20,109 bases of DNA, taken from NCBI GenBank assembly GCA_044433325.1, contig JAWXTT010000017.1, forward strand, positions 1-20,109, written 5' to 3'. The notes below the pieces were generated by a model. It did not search any database. It was not told the DNA's origin and was given only the letters and a program-made list of their open reading frames with translations. This document shows, piece after piece, positions 1 through 6,879 of this stretch (the stretch's first letter is position 1; each line of letters begins with the position of its first letter). The stretch comes from HGM05232 sp044433325 (GTDB taxonomy: Bacteria; Bacteroidota; Bacteroidia; Bacteroidales; Muribaculaceae). The position numbers and the translations under genes are program-made.

Positions 1-429
1 AGTATGCTACTGCATCCAGTAGTACATCTACATATTTTTAACAGTGCAGGAGATATACTGCTTCAGAAACGTTCAGCCCGTAAAGATATACAACCTAACA
101 AATGGGATACCTCAGTAGGTGGACATATAGATTTAGGGGAATCAGTGGATATTGCCCTAAAGCGTGAAACGGCTGAGGAGCTAGGGTTAACTGACTTTGA
201 GCCTAAGCAACTATACCAATATCTATTTAAGAGTAGCGTGGAACATGAGCTGGTAACTACATTCTCAACAACTATTGATAGTATTGAGCAGATAACCTTT
301 GACCCAGAAGAGATTGATGAAGTACGCTTTTGGAGCATAGAGGAGATAAAAGCAAACCTAGGGAGTGAGATATTAACCGAAAACTTTAAATTAGAATTTA
401 ATAAATTACAAAGCTATGAAACAGAGTAG
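1..429 (+). CDS. Nudix hydrolase, 5' end outside window
   Basis: Nudix-family hydrolase that would cleave a nucleoside diphosphate linked to another group; the substrate cannot be read from sequence. A complete Nudix box (G-x5-E-x7-R-E-x2-E-E-x-G-L) begins in GGHIDLGES near residue 40 and ends in EELGL. The reading frame is open through the first base of the window, and the visible N-terminus (LLHPVVHLHIFN, then LLQKRSxxKDIQP) corresponds to an internal part of longer IDI-like family members, which carry about 30 more residues. The ATG at position 4 is therefore probably internal (inference from family length). The 3' end overlaps the next gene by 14 nt, which suggests co-transcription and translational coupling. 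The family is sure; the exact substrate is not. Confidence 0.9.
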   Translation, partial: SMLLHPVVHLHIFNSAGDILLQKRSARKDIQPNKWDTSVGGHIDLGESVDIALKRETAEELGLTDFEPKQLYQYLFKSSVEHELVTTFSTTIDSIEQITFDPEEIDEVRFWSIEEIKANLGSEILTENFKLEFNKLQSYETE

Positions 430-1117
430 AGTTATTGAATCGCTGATATTAGCGATAGGATTAGTTATTATGGGGGGATTTATCTCCTCAGCATTTGACC
501 ATTATACCGATAGCAGACGAGTAGTAACTGTAAAAGGATTAGCTGAGATGGAGGTTAAAGCAGATAAAGTCACTTGGCCAATAGTTTATCGTGAGCTAGG
601 CAACGACCTACCTACTATTTACAATCGCACCAATAAGATTAACCAAACCATCATCACCTATCTTAATGAGAATGGGATAAGCACTGAGGAGATAACAGTT
701 AACGCTCCTGAGGTAGCAGATTTAAAGACCGACCGCTACAACTCTAACCCTATCACCGACCGCTACAATGTAACAGGAGTGATAACAGTAACCTCAGACA
801 AAGTGGATAAGGTACGTGAGATAATCAATAAACAGGGTGAACTACTAAAGAAAGGGATAGCACTAGTAACCGAAACATACTCAAACCCTATCACATACGA
901 ATACACATCTCTAAATAAGATTAAGCCTGAAATGATACAACAAGCAACAAAGAATGCACGCATAGCGGCAGAACAATTCGCTAAAGACTCGGACTGCAAA
1001 ATAGGTGAGATAGTAACAGCCAACCAAGGACAATTCTCAATAACCAACCGAGACCAATACACACCGTATATTAAGAGTGTTAGGGTGGTGACCACAATAA
1101 CCTACTCTTTACAATAG
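416..1117 (+). CDS. SIMPL domain (DUF541) membrane-anchored protein
   Basis: 233-residue SIMPL/DUF541 protein of the YggE type, a periplasmic family linked to oxidative-stress tolerance in E. coli; its molecular activity is not established. Residues about 8-27 form one hydrophobic segment (signal anchor), followed by the family's opening strand VVTVKGLAEMEVKAD at 36-50 and an alpha/beta SIMPL domain to the end. The protein should be exported and tethered to the inner membrane. The ATG at 416 overlaps the Nudix stop by 14 nt, so the two genes probably form one transcript. No functional link between them can be inferred beyond adjacency. A palindromic repeat begins 4 nt after the stop codon. 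Confidence 0.85.
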   Translation: MKQSRVIESLILAIGLVIMGGFISSAFDHYTDSRRVVTVKGLAEMEVKADKVTWPIVYRELGNDLPTIYNRTNKINQTIITYLNENGISTEEITVNAPEVADLKTDRYNSNPITDRYNVTGVITVTSDKVDKVREIINKQGELLKKGIALVTETYSNPITYEYTSLNKIKPEMIQQATKNARIAAEQFAKDSDCKIGEIVTANQGQFSITNRDQYTPYIKSVRVVTTITYSLQ

Positions 1118-1121
1118 TTGA

Positions 1122-1167
1122 AGGGGACTTCTTATAATTGATTTTATTCGATTATTAGAAGTCCCCT
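1122..1167. repeat. Palindromic repeat family A, copy 1
   Basis: Inverted repeat with arms AGGGGACTTCT (1122-1132) and AGAAGTCCCCT (1157-1167), extendable inward by ATAAT/ATTAT after one mismatch, with a 12-nt loop. Its reverse complement matches 16675-16720 at 42 of 46 positions without gaps. It sits directly behind the SIMPL gene but no T-run follows, so it is not a standard intrinsic terminator. It may act as an mRNA 3' hairpin or be a REP/MITE-like dispersed element. Confidence 0.8.
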
Positions 1168-1255
1168 GAATATAGCGACGATTTAGGCACGGTATCTAAA
1201 TTTAAGGTAAAAGTGAAAAATCACTAAACAGTAGTGCTGAATAAAATTTATTAGC

Positions 1256-1263
1256 TATCTTTG
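1256..1263 (+). promoter_or_regulatory. fabI -7 box
   Basis: TATCTTTG fits the Bacteroidota -7 consensus TAnnTTTG. No clear TTTG -33 element is seen 19-21 nt upstream. Two imperfect palindromes lie just upstream: AGTGA-aaaa-TCACT (1212-1225) and an AATAAA-A-TTTATT stretch before the box. The predicted leader is about 55 nt and carries a TGCACAT/ATGTGCA hairpin (1275-1299). Confidence 0.5.
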
Positions 1264-1274
1264 TCCTCCGAAAA

Positions 1275-1299
1275 TGCACATAAAACAAAAAGATGTGCA
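1275..1299 (+). promoter_or_regulatory. Inverted repeat in the fabI leader
   Basis: TGCACAT (1275-1281) and ATGTGCA (1293-1299) form a perfect 7-bp inverted repeat with an A-rich 11-nt spacer, 25 nt upstream of the fabI start codon. It could be an operator or a leader RNA hairpin. No T-tract follows, so it is not an attenuator-type terminator. Confidence 0.4.
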
Positions 1300-1324
1300 A
1301 TATGTATAACTAAATTCTGAAAAT

Positions 1325-2185
1325 ATGGGTTATAATTTACTTAAAGGTAAGCGTGGTATAATTTTTGGTGCGCTTAATGATATGAGTATTGCCTGGAAAG
1401 TCGCTGAGAGAGCTGTGGAAGAGGGCGCAATAATTACTTTAACAAATACTCCAGTTGCCGTTAGAATGGGTGAAATTTCATCCTTAGGTGAGAAACTAAA
1501 TGCAACGGTTATTCCTGCGGATGCTACTAGCGTTGAGGATTTGGAGATGGTTTTTGAAAAATCTATGGAGGTTCTAGGGGGTAAGATTGATTTTGTTTTA
1601 CACTCAATAGGTATGTCTCCTAATGTGCGTAAGAAGAAACTTTACGATGATATCGATTATGATTTACTAGGTAAAACGTTAGATATTTCAGCAGTATCTT
1701 TCCATAAGATGATTCAAGTAGCTAAGAAAAAGGATGCTATTAGTGAAAATGGTAGTATCATAGCACTATCTTATGTAGCGGCTCAACGTACTCTATTTGG
1801 GTATAATGATATGGCTGATGCTAAAGCATTGTTAGAGTCTATTGCTCGTAGCTTTGGTTATATCTATGGTCGTGAAAAGGGTGTTAGAATTAACACTATC
1901 TCACAATCACCTACTATGACTACTGCTGGTAGCGGTGTTAAGGGTTTTGACTCATTGGTGGATTTCTCGTCACGTATGTCACCACTTGGTAATGCATCGG
2001 CAGATGAATGTGCTGATTATTGTATTGTGATGTTTAGTGACTTGACTAAAAAGGTTACTATGCAAAACTTGTTCCACGATGGTGGTTTCTCAAGCATGGG
2101 TATGAGTCTTCGTGCAATGGACCAATATGAGAAGAGTTTCGATCTTTATCGTAACGAGGAAGATGGAACGATCCAATACGGCTAA
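1325..2185 (+). CDS. fabI: Enoyl-[acyl-carrier-protein] reductase (NADH) FabI
   Basis: 286-residue short-chain dehydrogenase/reductase of the FabI type, which reduces trans-2-enoyl-ACP in the last step of each type II fatty-acid elongation round in the cytosol. The N-terminal segment KGKRGIIFGALNDMSIAWK holds the divergent dinucleotide-binding motif, HSIGMSP (about 93-99) follows the fourth strand, and the catalytic set is Tyr150, Tyr160 and Lys167 in the family spacing Y-x6-Y...K (compare E. coli Tyr146, Tyr156, Lys163). Length and start fit the family. The gene has its own -7 box and a terminator and appears monocistronic. Another fatty-acid gene, fabD, lies 6.5 kb away on the other strand. 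FabI is the usual triclosan target, but sensitivity cannot be read from sequence alone. Confidence 0.96.
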   Translation: MGYNLLKGKRGIIFGALNDMSIAWKVAERAVEEGAIITLTNTPVAVRMGEISSLGEKLNATVIPADATSVEDLEMVFEKSMEVLGGKIDFVLHSIGMSPNVRKKKLYDDIDYDLLGKTLDISAVSFHKMIQVAKKKDAISENGSIIALSYVAAQRTLFGYNDMADAKALLESIARSFGYIYGREKGVRINTISQSPTMTTAGSGVKGFDSLVDFSSRMSPLGNASADECADYCIVMFSDLTKKVTMQNLFHDGGFSSMGMSLRAMDQYEKSFDLYRNEEDGTIQYG

Positions 2186-2243
2186 AATGGTTTTTAAAAC
2201 TAAATAGAGCAACAATTTCGGCACTTCCCGAAGCAGAAAAGGA

Positions 2244-2280
2244 TCCGACTAATAACCAAAAGTTAGTCGGACTCTTATTT
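2244..2280 (+). terminator. Intrinsic terminator of fabI
   Basis: Perfect 9-bp stem TCCGACTAA (2244-2252) / TTAGTCGGA (2263-2271) with a 10-nt loop, followed by a T-rich tail. The rest of the 185-nt gap to queE (2281-2370) shows only a short CCGATTCGG palindrome at 2344-2352. Confidence 0.8.
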
Positions 2281-2370
2281 TTTGATGATAAAGGCTTGTT
2301 AGTCACTCTCTACAAATTGGTAGTATGTGCCTAAATCACTTCTCCGATTCGGCTAATTTGTCGTAGGGGG

Positions 2371-2976
2371 CTAGCGGATGTTTAGTAACTTATGTGTTTG
2401 TAGTGATAACCTCCAGCGTGGGTCTTTTAGGATTGCTTGGATGGTTAGGTTGGTTTGCTCTTTGTCTGCCTCTGGGTTGTTGCTACCGCATGGTTGTAGG
2501 TAGTAGTGGGTGGCTTGGATTGTGAAGTAGTCATCTAGTGGTTGCCCTGTATAGACTACCTTTAGTTCATTGCATGTGGTTAACAGCAATGGTTGTAGGT
2601 TGCCCCCTTTGTATCTATCTTTAGGGGATAGGGTTACCCAATCTATGCAGGTGGGAATTGGTTTTGTTCCATTGGTTTCAATGGCTATATATTTACCTGT
2701 ATTGCTCTTTAGTTGTGTGACGAACTCTTTATCTATGAATAGTGATGGTTCACCACCTGTAAGCACTATCATTGGTGCTTGTGGATATTTCATCACCTCA
2801 GCGACAATCTGCTCTATGTTCATTAGCTCACCTGAGTTATGTTCAGTATCACAAAAGCTACAACGCAAGTTACACCCAGAGAAGCGCACGAATACCGCTG
2901 CCGTACCTGTGTGATGCCCTTCACCTTGCAGTGAGTAGAAAATTTCGTTAATCTGATAGCTCTTCTTACTTGCCAT
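2371..2976 (-). CDS. queE: 7-carboxy-7-deazaguanine synthase QueE
   Basis: 201-residue radical SAM enzyme converting 6-carboxytetrahydropterin to 7-carboxy-7-deazaguanine in queuosine biosynthesis. The N-terminus has the family opening EIFYSLQGEG (11-20), and the [4Fe-4S] ligands Cys35, Cys39 and Cys42 form the CX3CX2C radical SAM motif. LTGGEPSL follows as the SAM-binding GGE motif, and IETNGT is also typical. It is the last gene of a four-gene minus-strand operon and overlaps the end of queD by 11 nt, consistent with coupled translation. Substrate and reaction are inferred from the family and its queC, queD and queF neighbours. Confidence 0.95.
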   Translation of the reverse strand: MASKKSYQINEIFYSLQGEGHHTGTAAVFVRFSGCNLRCSFCDTEHNSGELMNIEQIVAEVMKYPQAPMIVLTGGEPSLFIDKEFVTQLKSNTGKYIAIETNGTKPIPTCIDWVTLSPKDRYKGGNLQPLLLTTCNELKVVYTGQPLDDYFTIQATHYYLQPCGSNNPEADKEQTNLTIQAILKDPRWRLSLQTHKLLNIR

Positions 2977-3304
2977 CTTTAACGTACTTGGCTATATTGT
3001 TTTCAGATTCCTGTACATCCACTTGATAGCAACAATCTATTAGGTCAGCTATCCAACGTGCTAAGTTCTCAGCCGTTGGGTTAAATGGCAATAGCTCATT
3101 AAGGTTGCCATGGTCTAGTCGTCCATGTATCTGTTGTTTAACATGCGAAAAGTCATACACCATACCATCAGCGTTAAGCTCCCCGGACTTACAATATATA
3201 GTGATTATCCAGTTATGCCCGTGCAGACTGGTACATTTACTAGGATACGATAGTTCCAAGCGGTGACATGCTGCAATCTCTATTGTTTTTTGGATGTAGT
3301 ACAT
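2966..3304 (-). CDS. queD: 6-carboxy-5,6,7,8-tetrahydropterin synthase QueD
   Basis: 112-residue member of the PTPS/QueD family that converts 7,8-dihydroneopterin triphosphate to 6-carboxytetrahydropterin. With the start at 3304 (MYYIQKTIEIAACHRL) the zinc ligands are His14, His28 and His30 and the catalytic Cys is Cys24 (PSKCTSLHGHNW). The later LDHGNLNEL motif and a C-terminal Glu complete the usual site. An in-frame upstream ATG at 3334 would add ten residues unlike the family and overlap queC. The chosen start lies 4 nt after the queC stop and matches known QueD N-termini, so I prefer it. It overlaps queE by 11 nt. Confidence 0.94.
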   Translation of the reverse strand: MYYIQKTIEIAACHRLELSYPSKCTSLHGHNWIITIYCKSGELNADGMVYDFSHVKQQIHGRLDHGNLNELLPFNPTAENLARWIADLIDCCYQVDVQESENNIAKYVKDGK

Positions 3305-3308
3305 AATC

Positions 3309-3965
3309 TTAGTTGTTATAAATAGTTTTATCAATTATCTCTGCCTCAGCCATAGCTGCTTTGCGCTCAATGCAGGTTGCGCATTTACCACAATGATTAG
3401 CTCCACCTTTGTAGCATGAATAGGTTTGTGTGTAGTCAACACCTAGTACTTTACCGCGTTTAGCTATATCCGATTTACTGATTGAGGTATAGGGTGCGTA
3501 TAGGGTGATATTCTCATATGTACCGAGGCGCATAGCTTCAGAGATAGCTTGAGCAAAATCAGCACGACAATCTGGATAGATAGCATGATCCCCAAAGTGA
3601 TTAGCAAGCATCACACGTTTCAGCCCATTACTCTCAGCCAATCCACATGCTACTGCTAACATTATACCGTTACGAAAAGGTACTACTGTTGACAACATAT
3701 TGGTGTCAGCGTAATTCCCCTCTGGAATAGCATCAGCACCCTCTAGCAGTGAACTCTTAAAGTATTCCCCCATAAATCCCAAAGGTATCACCAAATGTTT
3801 CACTCCCAGTTTTTCACAATGGTAGCTAGCACACTCAATCTCTAGCTTATTATGGTTTGAGCCGTAATCAAAACTTACAGCCATTGCTATCTCATCAACG
3901 TAATCGTAAAGCATGGTTACTGAATCCATCCCGCCCGATATTACTATTATTGCGTTTTTATCCAT
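3309..3965 (-). CDS. queC: 7-cyano-7-deazaguanine (preQ0) synthase QueC
   Basis: 218-residue ATP-dependent PP-loop enzyme that converts 7-carboxy-7-deazaguanine to preQ0 using ammonia. The PP-loop SGGMDS lies at residues 10-15. A C-terminal zinc knuckle of four cysteines is visible in YSCYKGGANHCGKCATC, a QueC hallmark. Length is normal for the family. The gene sits 5 nt after queF and 4 nt before queD in the same operon, so all steps from dihydroneopterin triphosphate to preQ1 are encoded together. GTP cyclohydrolase (folE), queA and tgt are not in this window. Confidence 0.96.
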   Translation of the reverse strand: MDKNAIIVISGGMDSVTMLYDYVDEIAMAVSFDYGSNHNKLEIECASYHCEKLGVKHLVIPLGFMGEYFKSSLLEGADAIPEGNYADTNMLSTVVPFRNGIMLAVACGLAESNGLKRVMLANHFGDHAIYPDCRADFAQAISEAMRLGTYENITLYAPYTSISKSDIAKRGKVLGVDYTQTYSCYKGGANHCGKCATCIERKAAMAEAEIIDKTIYNN

Positions 3966-3970
3966 ACTAA

Positions 3971-4441
3971 CTAATTATTAGGGAAAGCTGCTAACATTCT
4001 ATTGCGTGCCATATCCTTGTGGTCATCATCTGCATAGTTAGCAAATGGATGAATCGCTATCCCACCGCGTGGAGTAAAGATACCAATCACCTCAAGATAT
4101 TTTGGATTCATTAATTTAACTAAATCTTTCATAATTATATTTATACAATCTTCATGGAAATCTCCATGATTACGAAAGCTAAATAGATATAGTTTAAGAC
4201 TCTTACTCTCAACCATATCTTCACGTGGAATATAGTTAATTACTATCTTAGCGAAGTCAGGTTGACCTGTAATAGGACACAACGATGTGAATTCAGGACA
4301 ATGAAATGTCACTAAGTATTCATTCTCAGGGTGTTTGTTTTTAAAAGTTTCCAAAACCTCAGGTGCATAATCTGATGCGTATTCAGTCTTGTTGTTTCCT
4401 AGTAAAGTTATTCCCTCTAGCTCTTTCTTTTCTCTTGACAT
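3971..4441 (-). CDS. queF: NADPH-dependent preQ0 reductase QueF (short type)
   Basis: 156-residue unimodular QueF, which reduces the nitrile of preQ0 to the aminomethyl group of preQ1, a four-electron NADPH-dependent step. Cys55 (SLCPITGQPDF) is the catalytic thiol and Asp62 the proton donor; both sit at the same positions as in Bacillus subtilis QueF. The QueF signature ESKSLKLYLFSFRNH begins at residue 78, and His-Glu residues for nitrile binding follow. It is the first gene of the operon. The 175-nt divergent region to the antiporter gene holds promoters, and I see no preQ1 riboswitch in it. Confidence 0.96.
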   Translation of the reverse strand: MSREKKELEGITLLGNNKTEYASDYAPEVLETFKNKHPENEYLVTFHCPEFTSLCPITGQPDFAKIVINYIPREDMVESKSLKLYLFSFRNHGDFHEDCINIIMKDLVKLMNPKYLEVIGIFTPRGGIAIHPFANYADDDHKDMARNRMLAAFPNN

Positions 4442-4465
4442 ACAATTAGAATTGATTTACACCCA

Positions 4466-4473
4466 CGAAGGTA
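4466..4473 (-). promoter_or_regulatory. Possible -7 box of the que operon
   Basis: On the minus strand this reads TACCTTCG, one base off the TAnnTTTG consensus, about 25 nt upstream of the queF start. No clear -33 box was found. Weak but well placed. Confidence 0.3.
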
Positions 4474-4538
4474 ATTATAAATCATCAATTACGAAACTAT
4501 TTATATCACTTTAACGGTTAAATGATAACTAATTGCGG

Positions 4539-4569
4539 TTGTCATAGTCGAAAAAATTAAGTAAATTTG
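4539..4569 (+). promoter_or_regulatory. Promoter of antiporter-guaA transcript
   Basis: TTG at 4539-4541, a 20-nt spacer, then TAAATTTG at 4562-4569, which fits the Bacteroidota -33/-7 pattern closely. It lies about 48 nt upstream of the antiporter start codon. Confidence 0.55.
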
Positions 4570-4616
4570 CAAATTAATAAGTTTTACAGATAGGATAAGA
4601 CTGTTATTACTACTAG

Positions 4617-6869
4617 ATGATATTACTAAATTCAGCGTCAACGCTACATATCGAAGGGTTAATCTCAGACTTGGCATTAATATTAATGTTAGGTGGTGTG
4701 GCTACTTTGATTTTCCGTAAGTTGAATCAACCTGTTGTATTGGGGTATATTGTGGCAGGGTTCTTAGCATCGCCACACTTTGACTATCTACCAAACTTAA
4801 CTGACGAAGCTAATATTGAATTCTGGGGGCAGATAGGTATCATAGTGTTACTATTCTCGTTAGGATTAGAATTTAGCTTTAAGAAATTAGTAAATGTAGG
4901 CGGTTCGGCGGTTGTCACTGCACTGATTATTGTGCTAGGGATGATGGGATTTGGCTTTGCCGTTGGGCAGATGCTCAACTTTACCTTTATAAATTCGCTA
5001 TTCTTAGGGGGGATGTTATCCATGTCCTCCACAACTATTATCATTAAGGCACTTACCGATTTGAACCTTAAAGGGAAAAAGTTTGCAACAATGGTGTTTG
5101 CTGTGCTTATCTGTGAGGATTTATATGCTGTAATTATGATGGTAGTACTATCATCAATTGCTATAAATAATAGTGTGGAGAGTAGTGAGATGATATATAG
5201 TATTCTCGGATTACTACTATTTCTGATATTATGGTTCACGGTTGGGGTGTTTGTTATTCCATCTATATTTAACTATTTTAGACGTGTGCTCAACGATGAA
5301 TTGTTGTTGATAATCTCAATGGGATTATGTTTCTCGATGGCTGTTTTCTCAGCTTATTCAGGATTCTCAATGGCGTTAGGGGCTTTCGTAATGGGGTCTA
5401 TATTAGCAGGCACATGTGAGGCGGAACATATCGAAAAAGTACTGCATCCAGTTAAAGACCTATTCGGGGCAGTGTTCTTTATTTCGGTAGGGATGATGGT
5501 TGATCCAGCTATTATTCTGGAGTTTGCATTCCCTATATTAATATTGTCAGTGGTAGTAATTGTGGGGATGATTACCTTTGGAACATTCGGGATGTTGGCT
5601 ACAGGACAAACATTGCGTGTGGCTATCCAATCAGGGTTTAGTCTTACTCAGATAGGTGAGTTCTCATTTATTATTGCAACCTTAGGGATGTCATTAAAGG
5701 TGCTAGATCCTAATATATACCCTATTATTGTAGCGGTATCAGTGATAACTACATTCTTTACACCATATTTTATTAAAATGTCAGTACCATTTGCTAATTG
5801 GTTAGAGCAGAAATTACCCAAACGCCTTAATTTCTTGATTAATAGATATAGTAGTGAGGCTGCTAATATGTCTGAGTCGGGGCGTATATGGCGTACCGTT
5901 TTGAGTAGATATATGGGTAAGATTATATTATATGTGGCACTATATGCATCAATTTGCGTACTATCAATACAGCTATTCTTCCCATTTATGGTAGATAATA
6001 TCCCTAGTGTTGGCAAATTGTTTGCTACGGTGATTACCTTATCTGTGACTGCGCCATTTATATTAGCCCTATTATATCCTACAATTAAGAGTAGCGAGCG
6101 TAAGGCATTGATTGAACTGGCAGGTGGACGTACTAATGTACCATTGGTAGTAATGTCGCTATTGCGGTTATTTATTACTATCTCTATGGTAGTTATTTTC
6201 TTAACACATGTATATTCAGTAACTACTGGTCTTAGTATAGGTATTGCGGTATTTATTTTATTGGTAATAGTGATGTCACGTAATGCTAAACGTCGTTTGA
6301 ATTTTATTGAATCAATCTTTATCAACAATCTGAATGTACGTGAACTAAGACGCAGTGGCAAGAATAACAATATCGTATCAGATTTACATGTTGCATATAT
6401 AACCGTTGGGTATAATTGTGCCTTTGTTGGTGAGAGGATTATAAATTCAAACTTGCGAGAAGAGTTTGGCATTAGTATCGTAAGCATTCAGCGTGGTGGT
6501 AATTATTACGTGATACCTAAAAGCGATATGCGTATCTTTCCAGCAGATATATTAGGCGTTGTAGGTACTGATGATCAGATTTCTACCCTATTGGAAGCTG
6601 TTGAAGATCATAACAAGGATGCACATATGCACCCTCCAACTATCGAGGATATGAAATTAGACAACTTCACTATTAAAGCAGGTTCAGCCTTAATAGGAAG
6701 TAACGCAGTGGATATGAAATTGAGCGAAAAATATTCAGTTATGCTGTTAGCTGTTCAACGCGGTGAAACTGAATATATCAAGGATAATGTAAAAGAAACC
6801 TTCTGTGAGGGTGATATCCTATGGATGGTTGGCAATAAGAGCAAAATAGTAGAATTAAGAAAATTATAA
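4617..6869 (+). CDS. CPA2-family cation:proton antiporter with two RCK_C domains
   Basis: 750-residue inner-membrane protein. Residues about 10-390 form a Na+/H+ exchanger-type (CPA2, KefB/GerN-like) transport domain with around a dozen hydrophobic segments, including the QPVVLGYIVAGFL entry helix and SLGLEFSFKKL. An acidic pair Glu167-Asp168 (ICEDLYAV) stands where the ion-coupling residues of the family lie. About four further TM segments follow (430-555). The cytosolic tail has two RCK_C/TrkA-C-like modules (about 590-660 and 680-750), each ending in a D-I-L-x-x-V-G-type motif, but no RCK_N nucleotide-binding domain. The ion (K+ or Na+) is not certain. The gene has its own promoter and ends 10 nt before guaA, so the two may be co-transcribed. 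Confidence 0.88.
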   Translation: MILLNSASTLHIEGLISDLALILMLGGVATLIFRKLNQPVVLGYIVAGFLASPHFDYLPNLTDEANIEFWGQIGIIVLLFSLGLEFSFKKLVNVGGSAVVTALIIVLGMMGFGFAVGQMLNFTFINSLFLGGMLSMSSTTIIIKALTDLNLKGKKFATMVFAVLICEDLYAVIMMVVLSSIAINNSVESSEMIYSILGLLLFLILWFTVGVFVIPSIFNYFRRVLNDELLLIISMGLCFSMAVFSAYSGFSMALGAFVMGSILAGTCEAEHIEKVLHPVKDLFGAVFFISVGMMVDPAIILEFAFPILILSVVVIVGMITFGTFGMLATGQTLRVAIQSGFSLTQIGEFSFIIATLGMSLKVLDPNIYPIIVAVSVITTFFTPYFIKMSVPFANWLEQKLPKRLNFLINRYSSEAANMSESGRIWRTVLSRYMGKIILYVALYASICVLSIQLFFPFMVDNIPSVGKLFATVITLSVTAPFILALLYPTIKSSERKALIELAGGRTNVPLVVMSLLRLFITISMVVIFLTHVYSVTTGLSIGIAVFILLVIVMSRNAKRRLNFIESIFINNLNVRELRRSGKNNNIVSDLHVAYITVGYNCAFVGERIINSNLREEFGISIVSIQRGGNYYVIPKSDMRIFPADILGVVGTDDQISTLLEAVEDHNKDAHMHPPTIEDMKLDNFTIKAGSALIGSNAVDMKLSEKYSVMLLAVQRGETEYIKDNVKETFCEGDILWMVGNKSKIVELRKL

Positions 6870-6879
6870 ATATATACAG

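Noticed and set aside
1122..1167. Ordinary intrinsic terminator for the SIMPL gene
   Set aside because: The stem is strong but is followed by GAATATAG with no T-run, and the loop is conserved with the distant copy, so a repeat element fits better.
3305..3334. Ten-residue N-terminal extension of queD
   Set aside because: It would overlap queC, and MYYIQKTIEIAACH from 3304 agrees with the family N-terminus.
4442..4616. preQ1 riboswitch upstream of queF
   Set aside because: I looked for the short C-rich hairpin and A-rich pseudoknot tail of preQ1-I in the minus-strand leader and did not find a convincing match.
5648..6487. 279-codon open frame antisense to the antiporter gene
   Set aside because: It is a shadow of a long AT-rich membrane-protein gene with full family support on the plus strand; its translation has no coherent domain.
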